64,000 bases of DNA from Bacillus shivajii. GTDB lineage: Bacteria; Bacillota; Bacilli; Bacillales; Salisediminibacteriaceae. The notes under the pieces were generated by a model that was not told the DNA's origin, did not search any database, and was given only the letters and a program-made list of their open reading frames with translations. Location of the stretch: assembly GCF_020519665.1 (NCBI RefSeq), contig NZ_CP084703.1:1984001-2048000 (forward strand). Direction: 5' to 3'. This document shows positions 44,369 through 53,539 of this stretch, one piece after another (within the stretch, counting starts at the first letter, position 1; each line of letters begins with the position of its first letter). The position numbers and the translations under genes are program-made.

Positions 44369-45762
44369 TGAAAGACGGTAAACAGCCTAACGATGAACTT
44401 CGTAACATATTGAAACAACAGACAATGAAAAGCTCCAAAGAAGCACGTGATAAAAGCCTTCATGCATTCGAAGAAGGACTTAAAGACGTCATAGAATCAC
44501 AACAAAAAGAACAGAAGAGGAAAAAACTTCGCCAACGCTTAATCGGTAGTGTCGCTACAGTTGCAGCTGCAGGAATCGCAGGACTTTTAATCTTAAATAG
44601 TACTTTCTTACAAGGTGACTCATTAGTAAATGATGCAAACACTGGTGTTGGTGGAGGAGAGAACGGCGAATTACCCTATGCTGAAGAAAATGAGGTTTTA
44701 ATAGAAAGAGTGCTTGATCGACCATCTTTTGACCATGATGACTTTAATGCAATGGGATCATATAACATTTATAATGATAAATTATCTGTCCGTCTTCCGA
44801 CAACATGGTCTGTAGAGGAAGAAGAGGGTGAGGTTGCTCATTCGGTATACATGAATGGACCTGAAACAGAGCGTATGGAATTCATACTATTAAACGAAGG
44901 GATCAGTGAAGCACAACTAGAAGAAAAAATACGTGAAATCACAACGGAGTTTAGCGAAAAAGAGAGTGTGACGATTCCTGTCGAAACCATCATTGACGAA
45001 GTAAGAATGAAGATTGCAATATTATTTCCTTTTGACAATGTGTTTCCTTTTAATATAGAAAACACCGAAGTGTCCGCCATTATTGATGAAGAAAATGGTC
45101 GTTTTAAGGAGTTATATGTTTCCGAATTATTTGGGCAACCAATGGTTTTCATTGCAGATCTTCCCCTTGATCACTTGGAAAGCTGGACTTTACCTTGGAT
45201 CTTTTTTTCATATATGAGGGTAGTGGATACCCCTTACACGATTCACGGTTCTGAGGGAGAACAGCACCCTGAGTACGATCGACCAAAGGAAAAAAACGTC
45301 ATCCTTCCAGTAGGGGCATCTAGATTTGAGGAAGTTGATGTTGAGCTATATGAGATTGAGGAGTTAGGCATCACAAGCTATTTGCCAAGTGACACAGAAG
45401 TTGAACGGATTGAGCATGAGTATTTTACGGAATGGCGCTTTACTGAGCCATTTGTTTCGGAAAAAAGTTTTTACTCGTTCGGTAAACTAATGGATGGATT
45501 TCCTCTAGATGAAGGAAAGGAAATCATGTTTAATGCCTTTAACATTGATGTTGCTTATCATGAAGATTTAGGTGGTGGAATTCCTCATCACTATTCTTAT
45601 TACAGTGGAATGGAAGGAGAGTTTATCGATGGATATATCCAGCTCTTCGAAATTTCTGGTGAATGGTTCTACAAACATAAGCACGCAGATCGAGAAGATT
45701 ATAATGGTGGCGTGTACATTCAAAGGTTACAAATGTTCATCGACTCTCTTAAAATCCACTAA
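44368..45762 (+). CDS. Membrane-anchored anti-sigma-like protein
   Basis: 464 residues. The N-terminal 55 are cytoplasmic, basic and helical (EARDKSLHAFEEGLKDV), followed by one membrane segment (about 58-78) and a large extracytoplasmic part with no recognised fold. That layout, with the sigma gene directly upstream and overlapping by 1 nt, is typical of anti-sigma factors that release sigma after proteolysis. No zinc-binding HxxxCxxC motif is seen in the N-terminus, so it is not a ZAS-type anti-sigma. The sensing ligand is unknown. Confidence 0.75.
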   Translation: MKDGKQPNDELRNILKQQTMKSSKEARDKSLHAFEEGLKDVIESQQKEQKRKKLRQRLIGSVATVAAAGIAGLLILNSTFLQGDSLVNDANTGVGGGENGELPYAEENEVLIERVLDRPSFDHDDFNAMGSYNIYNDKLSVRLPTTWSVEEEEGEVAHSVYMNGPETERMEFILLNEGISEAQLEEKIREITTEFSEKESVTIPVETIIDEVRMKIAILFPFDNVFPFNIENTEVSAIIDEENGRFKELYVSELFGQPMVFIADLPLDHLESWTLPWIFFSYMRVVDTPYTIHGSEGEQHPEYDRPKEKNVILPVGASRFEEVDVELYEIEELGITSYLPSDTEVERIEHEYFTEWRFTEPFVSEKSFYSFGKLMDGFPLDEGKEIMFNAFNIDVAYHEDLGGGIPHHYSYYSGMEGEFIDGYIQLFEISGEWFYKHKHADREDYNGGVYIQRLQMFIDSLKIH

Positions 45763-45780
45763 GTAAATCGTAAACACAAA

Positions 45781-45808
45781 AAAGGCATGGAGATTCCATG
45801 CCTTTCTT
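45781..45808 (+). terminator. Terminator of the ECF operon
   Basis: AAAGGCATGGA pairs perfectly with TCCATGCCTTT around GAT, followed by CTT. Confidence 0.85.
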
Positions 45809-45946
45809 GCGTCATGCTTGCCCGTTAAATAGCCACGGAGTACTATTATGGGAAATCATTTTTGGTGATAGTAAGCCTAAAAATCAATATTCATGATGCT
45901 AAATTCGTAAAGAATATGAAGTTTTTAAGTAATTCAGCTAAATAAA

Positions 45947-45984
45947 ATAAAGAAGGAGGGGCATTTTCGCTCCTCCTTCTTTAT
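45947..45984. terminator. Bidirectional terminator before the minus-strand pair
   Basis: ATAAAGAAGGAGG pairs perfectly with CCTCCTTCTTTAT around 10 nt. It lies between the ECF operon and the convergent pair at 46.1-47.1 kb. Confidence 0.8.
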
Positions 45985-46103
45985 GAATTTTAAGATTGTA
46001 TATTTATTATGCCTATGAACGAATAACTGTATGTTCTATCAACTCATGGGAATTCCTTACACGTGCATACTCATGTTCGATTAAGTCGTATTTAGTTAAA
46101 CGG

Positions 46104-46799
46104 TCAGTTCCCATCTCGTAATTTGAAATGCTCCGCTTGAGGCAACGGATAACCTTTTTCTTTAAATTCTTGTTCTTCTTCTGGAGTAAATAATCTTATC
46201 GCTTCTCCATCTGTTTTTCCATTACGTAATCCCCACAATATTTCATGATGATCAACAGAATTGGAAAAATTGTTATTTTGCCATTCTAACAAAATATTCA
46301 AATATATTTCCCCATGTTCAAAATCTGCTTCAAGTTCCCCTCGCTCTCGGACGACTTTCAATAATCGTTCTGTTCGTTCTTCCGTTATTTCAAATACATT
46401 AAATTTCCATTCGGCAACCACTTTTGAATTGAGCATAAAGATCAACGTTTCTTTCATGCGCCTTTCACTCATTGCCATAGGGAACGCTTCTTCTAAAGTT
46501 TTATCATCTATGTCTTGAGATTTTCTAATATCATCATGAAAATGGTCGTATAACTTAAAGCCAGTTTCAGAAGTTTCGGGGTTCCAATTTTCATCAAACA
46601 TGCTTTCTTGTTCATCAGATCCATAATGAAAAACTTCAACTGAAGGAGGTTTATCAACTTCTGAATAAAGATAATTATTTTGCGCTTGTTGGTTAAATTC
46701 GAATTGAGAAAGTTGCGAATATAAAAACAAGAGAGAGCCAATTAAAAATACTAATACAAGCGCAGATGAAATTACGAAATTGTGATTATTGCTTATCAT
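46104..46799 (-). CDS. Single-membrane-span protein, possibly DUF6241-like
   Basis: 231 residues. One N-terminal membrane segment (VISSALVLVFLIGSLLFLY) followed by an extracytoplasmic, acidic, mostly helical domain. A motif HEILWGLRNGKTDGEAIRL near 185 recalls the DUF6241 family, but this is weak memory. It overlaps the preceding gene (46796-47056) by 4 nt, so the two are translationally coupled. Function unknown. Confidence 0.65.
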   Translation of the reverse strand: MISNNHNFVISSALVLVFLIGSLLFLYSQLSQFEFNQQAQNNYLYSEVDKPPSVEVFHYGSDEQESMFDENWNPETSETGFKLYDHFHDDIRKSQDIDDKTLEEAFPMAMSERRMKETLIFMLNSKVVAEWKFNVFEITEERTERLLKVVRERGELEADFEHGEIYLNILLEWQNNNFSNSVDHHEILWGLRNGKTDGEAIRLFTPEEEQEFKEKGYPLPQAEHFKLRDGN

Positions 46800-47056
46800 T
46801 TTTTATACATATCCAATATTTGAGCAACTTTGTAATCATATTCAGCCATTTCATCCGCAATTTTCTTAAGTTGCTCTTGATGATATTTTTCCTTAGCGAT
46901 TTCAATAATTTGACTTACTAAATCATCGTAGTTTTGATCGTTAAGGTTGTTAATGCTTTCCAATGCTTTTGCAATCGTTCCTACATTCTTAAGTATTTGT
47001 GGGAAATCTTGGTCATAAGAATCTCTACCTCTTCTAGTTTCGTGTAGCTCCGGCAT
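46796..47056 (-). CDS. Small helical protein (86 aa), unknown
   Basis: Not recognised. Helical and charged, no membrane segment (IAKALESINNL, KEKYHQEQLKKIADEMAEYD). It is the first gene of a minus-strand pair and overlaps the membrane protein gene by ATGA. Ribosome site GAGGAGTTGG before the ATG on the minus strand. Confidence 0.65.
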   Translation of the reverse strand: MPELHETRRGRDSYDQDFPQILKNVGTIAKALESINNLNDQNYDDLVSQIIEIAKEKYHQEQLKKIADEMAEYDYKVAQILDMYKK

Positions 47057-47645
47057 GTTACCAACTCCTCATCTAATTAGTAATCATTTACTTTCATATT
47101 TGAAAATATGAAAAATATGCGCTCAAGAATATCTGAGGTTACTTTTTCACTCAACCACAAGAATTTCATCTCCAAGACAAACGACTCTAATCCAAAAGAC
47201 CTTGGAGTTGCTCGATATACTACAATAAATTCCCCTTTTTTCTTTCAATTCGTATGGTATGGTTGTAATGCGATTCGAGAGCGTTGGAACTTCTTCACTC
47301 AAATTTTACTCAATTTGCTCATTATTGCAGACGTAATTATAGACAAAAAGATGCGGTTGAGGGCAAAAAATATCATTATTTTTCTTATAAAAGCATTATT
47401 GCTTTAAAATGCGAGGAAAGCATTTGTATAACAAAGTTACTCATGTTTTATAATGTCTAACTGACCAATACCGATCAACAAAATGCCCCCGGTTTCGGGT
47501 GACTATGTGAAAGAATGAACGTAAGGAAGAGGTTGTTTATGTCAAAATAAGTAACTATTTGAAATTTTATAGTTTTAATATTTCAAATAATTTATACTTT
47601 AATTAACCCAAGTAATAAGTAATGGGTAATTAGGAGTGGTTATTT
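47057..47645. other. Intergenic region, no convincing gene
   Basis: A 99-codon frame at 47108 has no ribosome site and no recognisable product, so I do not call it. Inverted GAAAATATG/CATATTTGAA motifs lie at the left end near the start of the minus-strand pair. No terminator was identified here. Confidence 0.4.
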
Positions 47646-49352
47646 ATGAGACAAATCCAGAATGATAACCTTTTTTTGAATGCGTTTCATTTTGCTTCTA
47701 TTGGAATGGCGGTCGTATCCCTAGAGGGGAAGTTTCTAAAAGTCAATCAATCTTTATGTAGAATTCTCGGATACTCTGAAAAGGAACTTGAACACATCAC
47801 ATTTCAAGATGTAAGTTTTCCTGATGATTTAGATGTAGACTTAAACAATGTCAAAAAAATGTTAAATGATGATGACATCAAATATTATGAAATGGAAAAG
47901 CGTTACATTCATAGAAAAGGGAATTTAATATGGGTGTTATTAAGTGTTTCATTGGTGAAAGACGAACAAGACCGCCCATTATATTTTATTTCACACATGC
48001 AAGATATTACGGAACAAAAAAGATTAATAGAACAGGTAGAGAAAAATGAAGCACAATATAGGAAACTCATCGAGTATTCACCAGAGTCAATGGTTATTCA
48101 TTCTGAAGGGAAAATTGATTATATAAATGAAGCAGGGGTAAAAACGATTGGCGCAAATAGCTATAAAAGCATTTTAGGCAGAAACATTAGCGACTTTATT
48201 CATCCTGATCATCGAGAAGATGTTTTCAAGCGGATCAAAAAAACGATTGCTTTAAATAAGCATCTTGAACCCTATGATAGTAAAATTATTGATGTTCATG
48301 GGAACGTAATTGATGGTAGATTTTCCTCTGTACCAATCGATTACAAAGGGAAAAAGGCGCTTCAAGTCATCATTTCTAATGTTACAGAAAGAAATAAATT
48401 AGAAGAAACCGTAAGAAAAAGTGAAGAACGTTTTCGTTTATTGGCAGAATATTCAAGTGATATGATCACTTTACATGATGTTGATGGGAAATACTTATAT
48501 ACATCACCAGCTTGTAAACGAATTTTGCAATATGATGAAGAAGAAATGATTGGTAAAGAGGCTTATTTGTTTATTCATCCTCATGACCATGAAATCACCA
48601 GAAAGAAACATCAAACATTATTAGAAACTGGTTACTGCACTTCTTCATATCGAATGCTTAGGAGTGATGGTGAATATATATGGTTTGAATCATCTATAAG
48701 GTTGTTACAGGGAGTAAACTCTAAAGATCATAAGCTGATTGCGGTATCTCGTAATATTACAGAGCGGAAGTTGACTGAGCAAAAGCTTAAAGAAGCGAAT
48801 GAAATTTTAAAGCAGCTCTCGACGATAGACGGACTAACCGGAGTGAAGAATCGTAGAAGTTTCGATGCATGTATAGAAGCAGAATGGAATCGAGCTAGAA
48901 GAAACTCCAAACCTTTATCCTTGATTATGATAGACCTTGACCACTTCAAAGCTTATAACGATATATATGGACATCAAGCAGGAGATGAATGTCTGAAGGT
49001 AGTTGCTAATGCAATAGAAGGCACCCTTAGGAGATTAGGGGACTTAGTTTTCCGGTATGGAGGCGAAGAATTTAGTGTGGTCCTCCCTGAGTCTGATGAA
49101 GAAGGAGCATATGTTGTTGCAGAAAAAATTAGAGTAGCCATTGGAAGGTTAAATATTCCACATTCAGGTTCTAAAGTCAGCGATCACATTACGATAAGTT
49201 TAGGTACAGCAACGTTAGTACCGTCTGATCATTGTAATATGAATACCTTAATTAATAATGCTGATACGGCTTTATATCAAGCGAAACAAGATGGGAGAAA
49301 CCGCACTAAATCATATGAAAAAAGGTTTATTAGAAATCCTTCCCAATGGTAA
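47646..49352 (+). CDS. Diguanylate cyclase with three PAS domains
   Basis: 568 residues, soluble. Three PAS domains (about 10-125, 130-255, 258-380; each ends in an ITEQ/VTER/ITER element that leads into a coiled coil) sense an unknown signal. The GGDEF domain (about 395-560) has an intact active site GGEEF at 472-476, Mg ligand D in MIDLDHFK, and an inhibitory I-site RLGD at 463-466, so it should make c-di-GMP and be feedback-controlled. No EAL domain. ATG with weak GGAG upstream. It is monocistronic. Confidence 0.93.
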   Translation: MRQIQNDNLFLNAFHFASIGMAVVSLEGKFLKVNQSLCRILGYSEKELEHITFQDVSFPDDLDVDLNNVKKMLNDDDIKYYEMEKRYIHRKGNLIWVLLSVSLVKDEQDRPLYFISHMQDITEQKRLIEQVEKNEAQYRKLIEYSPESMVIHSEGKIDYINEAGVKTIGANSYKSILGRNISDFIHPDHREDVFKRIKKTIALNKHLEPYDSKIIDVHGNVIDGRFSSVPIDYKGKKALQVIISNVTERNKLEETVRKSEERFRLLAEYSSDMITLHDVDGKYLYTSPACKRILQYDEEEMIGKEAYLFIHPHDHEITRKKHQTLLETGYCTSSYRMLRSDGEYIWFESSIRLLQGVNSKDHKLIAVSRNITERKLTEQKLKEANEILKQLSTIDGLTGVKNRRSFDACIEAEWNRARRNSKPLSLIMIDLDHFKAYNDIYGHQAGDECLKVVANAIEGTLRRLGDLVFRYGGEEFSVVLPESDEEGAYVVAEKIRVAIGRLNIPHSGSKVSDHITISLGTATLVPSDHCNMNTLINNADTALYQAKQDGRNRTKSYEKRFIRNPSQW

Positions 49353-49485
49353 AAAGATGTCAATTTGAAAAAAGATTTTATTTAATAAAAATAACTTATA
49401 ATAGTGCTCACTGGGCCGGTTGAATAAGATCGCTCATCTTTTGCTACACTGTACAACCATACTGGTAATGGATTAACCTTCTAAG

Positions 49486-49516
49486 AGACGATTGCATCCT
49501 ATGTGATCGTCTTTTC
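49486..49516 (+). terminator. Probable terminator
   Basis: AGACGAT pairs with ATCGTCT, with further pairing of GCAT and ATGT inside, followed by TTTT. Confidence 0.6.
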
Positions 49517-49668
49517 GTATTTGACTTGATGCGCAGAAAACAATCCATTAAATTAAAACAAGGTTATACTTTGCCTAATTTGTGAAGGGTTTTACTTAAG
49601 CTGAATCGTAACGAAAAATGAAACTTTAAAGACAAATTAAACGTATCCTATATAAAGGAGAGGGTTAT

Positions 49669-50091
49669 ATGTATCGAATATTATTTATTTTTACACTAAT
49701 TTTAACAGTAGGTTGTCAGGCAAATAATGATCATTCATCAAACACTCCAGTAGAAACATTAGAAAGAATCCATTTAGATGAAAATTACGCTGAAGTAAAG
49801 GAAATTTATGAAACAATTGAAATTGACGAAGGTAGAGTGATTAGTGTCTATAAAGGAACTATGAATAATCTTGACGAAAAATTCGTAGCAAATATTGAAA
49901 AAATCGATGGTAAATGGTTAGTGACTGATGCTATAAATATTGGTATGCCTTCTGCTGAAAAACTTAACCAAGGCTCAGGTACTGGAAAATTCGAAGCAGG
50001 GTACATAGATGAAAAGTCAGTATTGAACAAAGAAATGAAAATAATTGAATTGAATGATAGTAATTATAAGATTTGGATTAGAGTGTTTTAA
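49669..50091 (+). CDS. Putative lipoprotein (140 aa)
   Basis: A lipoprotein signal peptide ends at LTVGC-QANND. The mature part is acidic with a beta-rich centre (GRVISVYKGTMNN) and a Gly-rich turn near 105 (GSGTGKFEAGYID). No family recognised. ATG with AAAGGAGAGG upstream. It is followed by a terminator at 50125 and then by related small envelope-protein genes. Confidence 0.7.
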   Translation: MYRILFIFTLILTVGCQANNDHSSNTPVETLERIHLDENYAEVKEIYETIEIDEGRVISVYKGTMNNLDEKFVANIEKIDGKWLVTDAINIGMPSAEKLNQGSGTGKFEAGYIDEKSVLNKEMKIIELNDSNYKIWIRVF

Positions 50092-50124
50092 TTTCGTTAT
50101 TAATCCTTATTTCGTTAACGAAGT

Positions 50125-50154
50125 GCGTTTCTTTAATAAGAGACGCTATTTTTT
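50125..50154 (+). terminator. Terminator after the lipoprotein gene
   Basis: GCGTTTCT pairs with AGAGACGC (one G-U) around TTAATA, followed by TATTTTTTG. Confidence 0.75.
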
Positions 50155-50297
50155 GCCTGAATAAAAGGAAAATAATGTTAAGCTTAAAATGATAAAGCTT
50201 ATTCAAGTAATGGGGGAGTTACATTTAATAAGTACACATCAATCCTTTTTAAATAACAAGCATTTTAGTGAAATAGCCTTAAGGAGGGCAGTTTAAA

Positions 50298-50744
50298 TTG
50301 AAGAAGTTATTCACCCTAATTTTTATTAGTATCTTTTTAATAGGTACACTAGTTTTCATAAATACAACATACTTTTTTAACCCAATCACTTTCAAAAAAG
50401 ATGAGGTTACTTATTTAGATTGGAGCTGGTATAAAAAACCTTTAACTCTAGAATATCTTGTTTTAAAAGATGACGTTTGGAAGGTTAAATATGTTGATGA
50501 TGCTAGAGAAGTTCGATTTTTCTTTAATGAGTTGAAAATGAGTCCAGTGACTTACAGCTCTGAATTTGAATATACGTCAGATGTAAGAGAGGTAATCGTT
50601 AGACGTGGAGATGGCGCAGTTTTATTAAGAGTAAGACAACAATGGCAAGGGGATAAGTATGTATTAAAACATAATATGACTTATTTAGACTTAACAGATG
50701 ATTTAATTGAACTTTTAACAAAGCGATTCTTACAAGCAGAGTGA
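50298..50744 (+). CDS. Membrane-anchored hypothetical protein (148 aa)
   Basis: TTG start with AAGGAGGGC 9 nt upstream. One N-terminal membrane segment (FTLIFISIFLIGTLVFI) followed by a small extracytoplasmic beta-rich domain (YLDWSWYKKP, EYTSDVREVIVRRGDG). No family recognised. A frameshifted gene remnant follows immediately. Confidence 0.65.
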   Translation: MKKLFTLIFISIFLIGTLVFINTTYFFNPITFKKDEVTYLDWSWYKKPLTLEYLVLKDDVWKVKYVDDAREVRFFFNELKMSPVTYSSEFEYTSDVREVIVRRGDGAVLLRVRQQWQGDKYVLKHNMTYLDLTDDLIELLTKRFLQAE

Positions 50745-51030
50745 GATAATTATTCCCAGCAAGTTGTAGGTGGTGGCGGATATACAGATATAAAAAAGGG
50801 AGGTTTTTCAGGATCGAATAGTTCTGATATTCCCTTTTCTATTGCTTACTTTACAAGTAATAATCAAGATGTAAAAGATGTGTTAGTTCATGGGGCAGGA
50901 AGATAAATATATAAGGGTAAATGGTGCCATTTCTTTTTGGGTTGCATTTACAGAAACTCCGTTTGAACGAGGAGATTTCGTTGCATTATCTTATTATGGT
51001 GATGAAGTTGATTTAGTAATATATGAATAG
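50745..51030 (+). pseudogene. Frameshifted gene remnant
   Basis: Two consecutive frames read as one protein: the first gives VVGGGGYTDIKKGGFSG to DVKDVLVHGAGR and then TAA near 50908; a +1 shift at about 50897 continues as QEDKYIRVNGAISFWVAF to LSYYGDEVDLVIYE and TAG at 51028. No start codon or ribosome site is left. The family is not recognised, but the continuity of two readable frames indicates a single lost base or pair. Confidence 0.65.
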
Positions 51031-51142
51031 CAATCCTTCTATAAGGAATATCAATCTTTATTTTAATCAAGGGCATTTTAATCATAGAATTTAGGGGTTT
51101 GTTGAATAAACAAAATGTACAATTATTATAGGAGATGATAAG

Positions 51143-51808
51143 GTGAAGAACTTCATGTTTATAATCGGGCTTATTTTGTCATTAACTTTATTAGTTGCAT
51201 GTTTCAACACTAATGAGGAAACATCCACAGACTTTACCGAACAAGAAAGTATAAATGAACAAGACGGACCCGATAAAAATAAATCAATAGAAATAGAAGA
51301 TAAAAATAATACGGCAAAGGATATTGAGTTGGATGTTCATTCGTTAATAAAGGCTGACAAAAACAGTAAAGAAGATATAAATAAAGTTTTAACTTCCTTA
51401 GAAAAACTTGATCCTGCTTCTTACAATAGTATAGAAGGTGCATATTTCGATGAAGTCATTGGTTGGATCCGTCAGCTAGAAACGTCCATAAAAATGGAAT
51501 ATATAGACGATATTTTTTCATTACATAATAAACTTGATGGGGCAGCAAGTGCGGCATATGGTGCTGTCATGTATGACCTCTTTGAAGAGGAACCTACATG
51601 GTATATACAAAAATTAAGTGCATTAGACAAAAAGGTTGTAAAAAGTACTAGTAATTTACTAGCCCATTATGCATGGTACCACGACCTTGAAGAAGTAATT
51701 AGTACAACCCAAGCATTATATGAAACAAACGAATTATCAGAAATAGAAAAAAAGACAATTAATGAAATCATAGAAGCGTTAGAAAGGCAGTTACGCGGGG
51801 ATATTTAA
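51143..51808 (+). CDS. Putative lipoprotein (221 aa)
   Basis: GTG start with GGAGATGATAAG upstream. Lipobox LLVAC-FNTNE. Residues 25-75 are a low-complexity acidic linker (NEQDGPDKNKSIEIEDK), followed by a helical globular part. No family recognised. It lies in a cluster of small envelope proteins. Confidence 0.7.
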   Translation: MKNFMFIIGLILSLTLLVACFNTNEETSTDFTEQESINEQDGPDKNKSIEIEDKNNTAKDIELDVHSLIKADKNSKEDINKVLTSLEKLDPASYNSIEGAYFDEVIGWIRQLETSIKMEYIDDIFSLHNKLDGAASAAYGAVMYDLFEEEPTWYIQKLSALDKKVVKSTSNLLAHYAWYHDLEEVISTTQALYETNELSEIEKKTINEIIEALERQLRGDI

Positions 51809-52024
51809 GGGCTATTAATTAATCTTAAATTACACATTTTGCAACTGTAACAAACTAAGAGTGAGAGTTGAAGAAGTTCTCGCTACTGTTATTGTACTAA
51901 CAAGCTTGTTGAATAAGCTATCGCTGTTCGTATTCAGCGAACGGAATCATAAATGGAATAAGTAAGTCTAACCGTTAGTGTTGCTACTTAGGATTAGATA
52001 ATTACATAAATTAGGGGGATAGTT

Positions 52025-52204
52025 ATGTCAGACGAGATAAATAAAGAGATAGTAAAAGAGTTAAAAAAAATAAATGAGAAACTTGATAAGTTAGATAATC
52101 CTAAATATGTACCACCTATGAATATTGTCATTAATTGTATTTTGATATTTGTTTCAGTTTTGGTTGCAACATTATTACTTTATATGCTCCCTATGTTTTT
52201 CTAG
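52025..52204 (+). CDS. Small membrane protein (59 aa)
   Basis: ATG with AGGGGGATAG upstream. A charged coiled-coil head (EINKEIVKELKKINEKLDKL) is followed by one membrane segment (VINCILIFVSVLVATLLLY). Similar small proteins sit near secretion or immunity genes, but no function is claimed. Confidence 0.6.
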   Translation: MSDEINKEIVKELKKINEKLDKLDNPKYVPPMNIVINCILIFVSVLVATLLLYMLPMFF

Positions 52205-52302
52205 TTTAGTTAATCAATTTACTAGAGAAGTAGAAGCTTCCGACGTGAACAATTTTCGAAAGTTTTGTTGTATCACGAACGGGTTGTGTTGGTAAAAATT
52301 TG

Positions 52303-52332
52303 TGAGTTGCAATGTTTCAGCTCATTTTTTTA
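52303..52332 (+). terminator. Terminator related to the one at 21854
   Basis: GAGTTGCA and CAGCTC arms (with a T in place of a G) followed by ATTTTTTT. It shares about 25 bp with the hairpin after the GNAT gene. Confidence 0.6.
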
Positions 52333-52551
52333 TACCCTAAAGAGAGGTTCTACAAAAAAGGTAGCAAGTGTACTGTTTATACAGTTGTAAGCAACTTTGG
52401 GAAGTTGGTTAAATTTTATATACACCCATTAAAAAAATTCGGAATATTGGGAATGATATTGGCTATTCATAATGCATGGAAGTTAAAGAAGGTTGGTAAG
52501 AATCGGTGAGGTTTTAATGATTTCGTAAATTTTGAACTTGGAGGAGGTAAT

Positions 52552-52713
52552 GTGAAGAAATTCCGAAGTCAGTTTACATTGATCCTACAAAACCCTGTAA
52601 TGTCTTTAATGGTTTTTACGTTAATTTTGTTGGTAATCGTTGTTCTTTATAACGAATTTTATTCATTTGGGAAAAGAACTGGTGAATGGTTATACCTAAT
52701 CATTAACAAATAA
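52552..52713 (+). CDS. Small membrane protein (53 aa)
   Basis: GTG with GGAGGAGGTAAT upstream, an excellent ribosome site. One membrane segment (SLMVFTLILLVIVVLYN) with a basic N-terminal end (KKFRSQF). Not recognised. Confidence 0.6.
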   Translation: MKKFRSQFTLILQNPVMSLMVFTLILLVIVVLYNEFYSFGKRTGEWLYLIINK

Positions 52714-52755
52714 CAAGACATAATTTTTATTTGTTTAAAATTGGAGGTCCAAGTG

Positions 52756-52998
52756 GTGTTTAATAAACTGTATGGCAAATTGGAAATAGGTCCTCGTTTT
52801 AAAATTGGTTATAAAGAGTTTTTATTTTATTTCGTTTTATTAATAGCTTGTTTGGCATATGTTATTGGTTATATTTATGGTGGTGTGTACTCACATATAG
52901 CAAATAGTATAGGAGTTTTAAAAAAACTTACTGAAAGAATAGCGATAGAATCTGTCGCAATTTTTTTCACTATTATTTTATTAGGGAGAAAAGTATAA
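52756..52998 (+). CDS. Small membrane protein (80 aa)
   Basis: GTG at 52756 has GGAGGT 7 nt upstream; starts at 52741 or 52753 would overlap it. Two membrane segments (FLFYFVLLIACLAYVIGYIY and AIESVAIFFTIILL). Not recognised. It lies between another small membrane protein and a cytidine-deaminase-like gene. Confidence 0.6.
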   Translation: MFNKLYGKLEIGPRFKIGYKEFLFYFVLLIACLAYVIGYIYGGVYSHIANSIGVLKKLTERIAIESVAIFFTIILLGRKV

Positions 52999-53029
52999 AT
53001 GTAGATAGATTTTTCGGGAGGAGAAAATA

Positions 53030-53461
53030 ATGCTTAACGTAAGACCACTAGAAAATAAAGACTTTGAATTAATTAGGGAAGCAGAAAAAGTAATTGAAAA
53101 TAATTATAGTTATGGGCGACATCATATTGGTGCAGCCGTACGAACCACGTCAGGTAATATCTTTTCATCGGTTCATGTAGAAGCAAACGTTGGAAGAATT
53201 ACAGTTTGTGGTGAGGCAATGGCTATTGGTAAGTCTATATCTGAAGGGGAACATGAATTTGAGACAATTGTAGCCGTAGCTCACCCTCATCCTCACGAAG
53301 ATATAGAGAAATGTTGGGTTGTAGCCCCTTGTGGTATGTGTCGTGAGTTAATTAGTGACTATGGTAAAGGTGCGGATGTAATCATTATGTACAATGGAGA
53401 TTTAGTTAAATGTAATGCAATGGAGTTGTTACCAGAAAAATATACAAGTGATGTGGAATAG
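53030..53461 (+). CDS. Cytidine deaminase-fold protein
   Basis: 143 residues. Zinc ligands and catalytic Glu are C60-G-E62 (VCGEAMAIG) and P100-C-x-x-C104 (APCGMCRELI), the cytidine deaminase/blasticidin deaminase pattern. The protein is a little longer than standard tetrameric Cdd, and lacks the SRQ-type end, so the substrate (cytidine, or a nucleoside analogue antibiotic) is uncertain. ATG with GGGAGGAG upstream. A palindrome starts 16 nt after the stop. Confidence 0.88.
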   Translation: MLNVRPLENKDFELIREAEKVIENNYSYGRHHIGAAVRTTSGNIFSSVHVEANVGRITVCGEAMAIGKSISEGEHEFETIVAVAHPHPHEDIEKCWVVAPCGMCRELISDYGKGADVIIMYNGDLVKCNAMELLPEKYTSDVE

Positions 53462-53476
53462 TAGTTATTGGTTATT

Positions 53477-53539
53477 GAATAACGGTCCTGACCGCAAGTG
53501 CGTGAGAGCTTTATCGTGTTGGGGGCAGGTGCGTTATTG
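53477..53539. repeat. 60-bp palindromic repeat, copy 12
   Basis: GAATAACGGTCCTGACCGC, GAGAGCTTTATCG, TTGGGGGCAGG and CGTTATT. Its right end supplies the TAA stop codon of the minus-strand HTH gene. Confidence 0.85.

Noticed and set aside
47108-47407. A 99-codon frame between the minus-strand pair and the GGDEF gene
   Set aside because: No ribosome site, no recognisable domain and a very AT-rich chance-type composition.
52312-52509. A 65-codon frame with a hydrophobic centre
   Set aside because: It begins inside a terminator hairpin and has no ribosome site. A shorter start cannot be excluded but nothing supports it.
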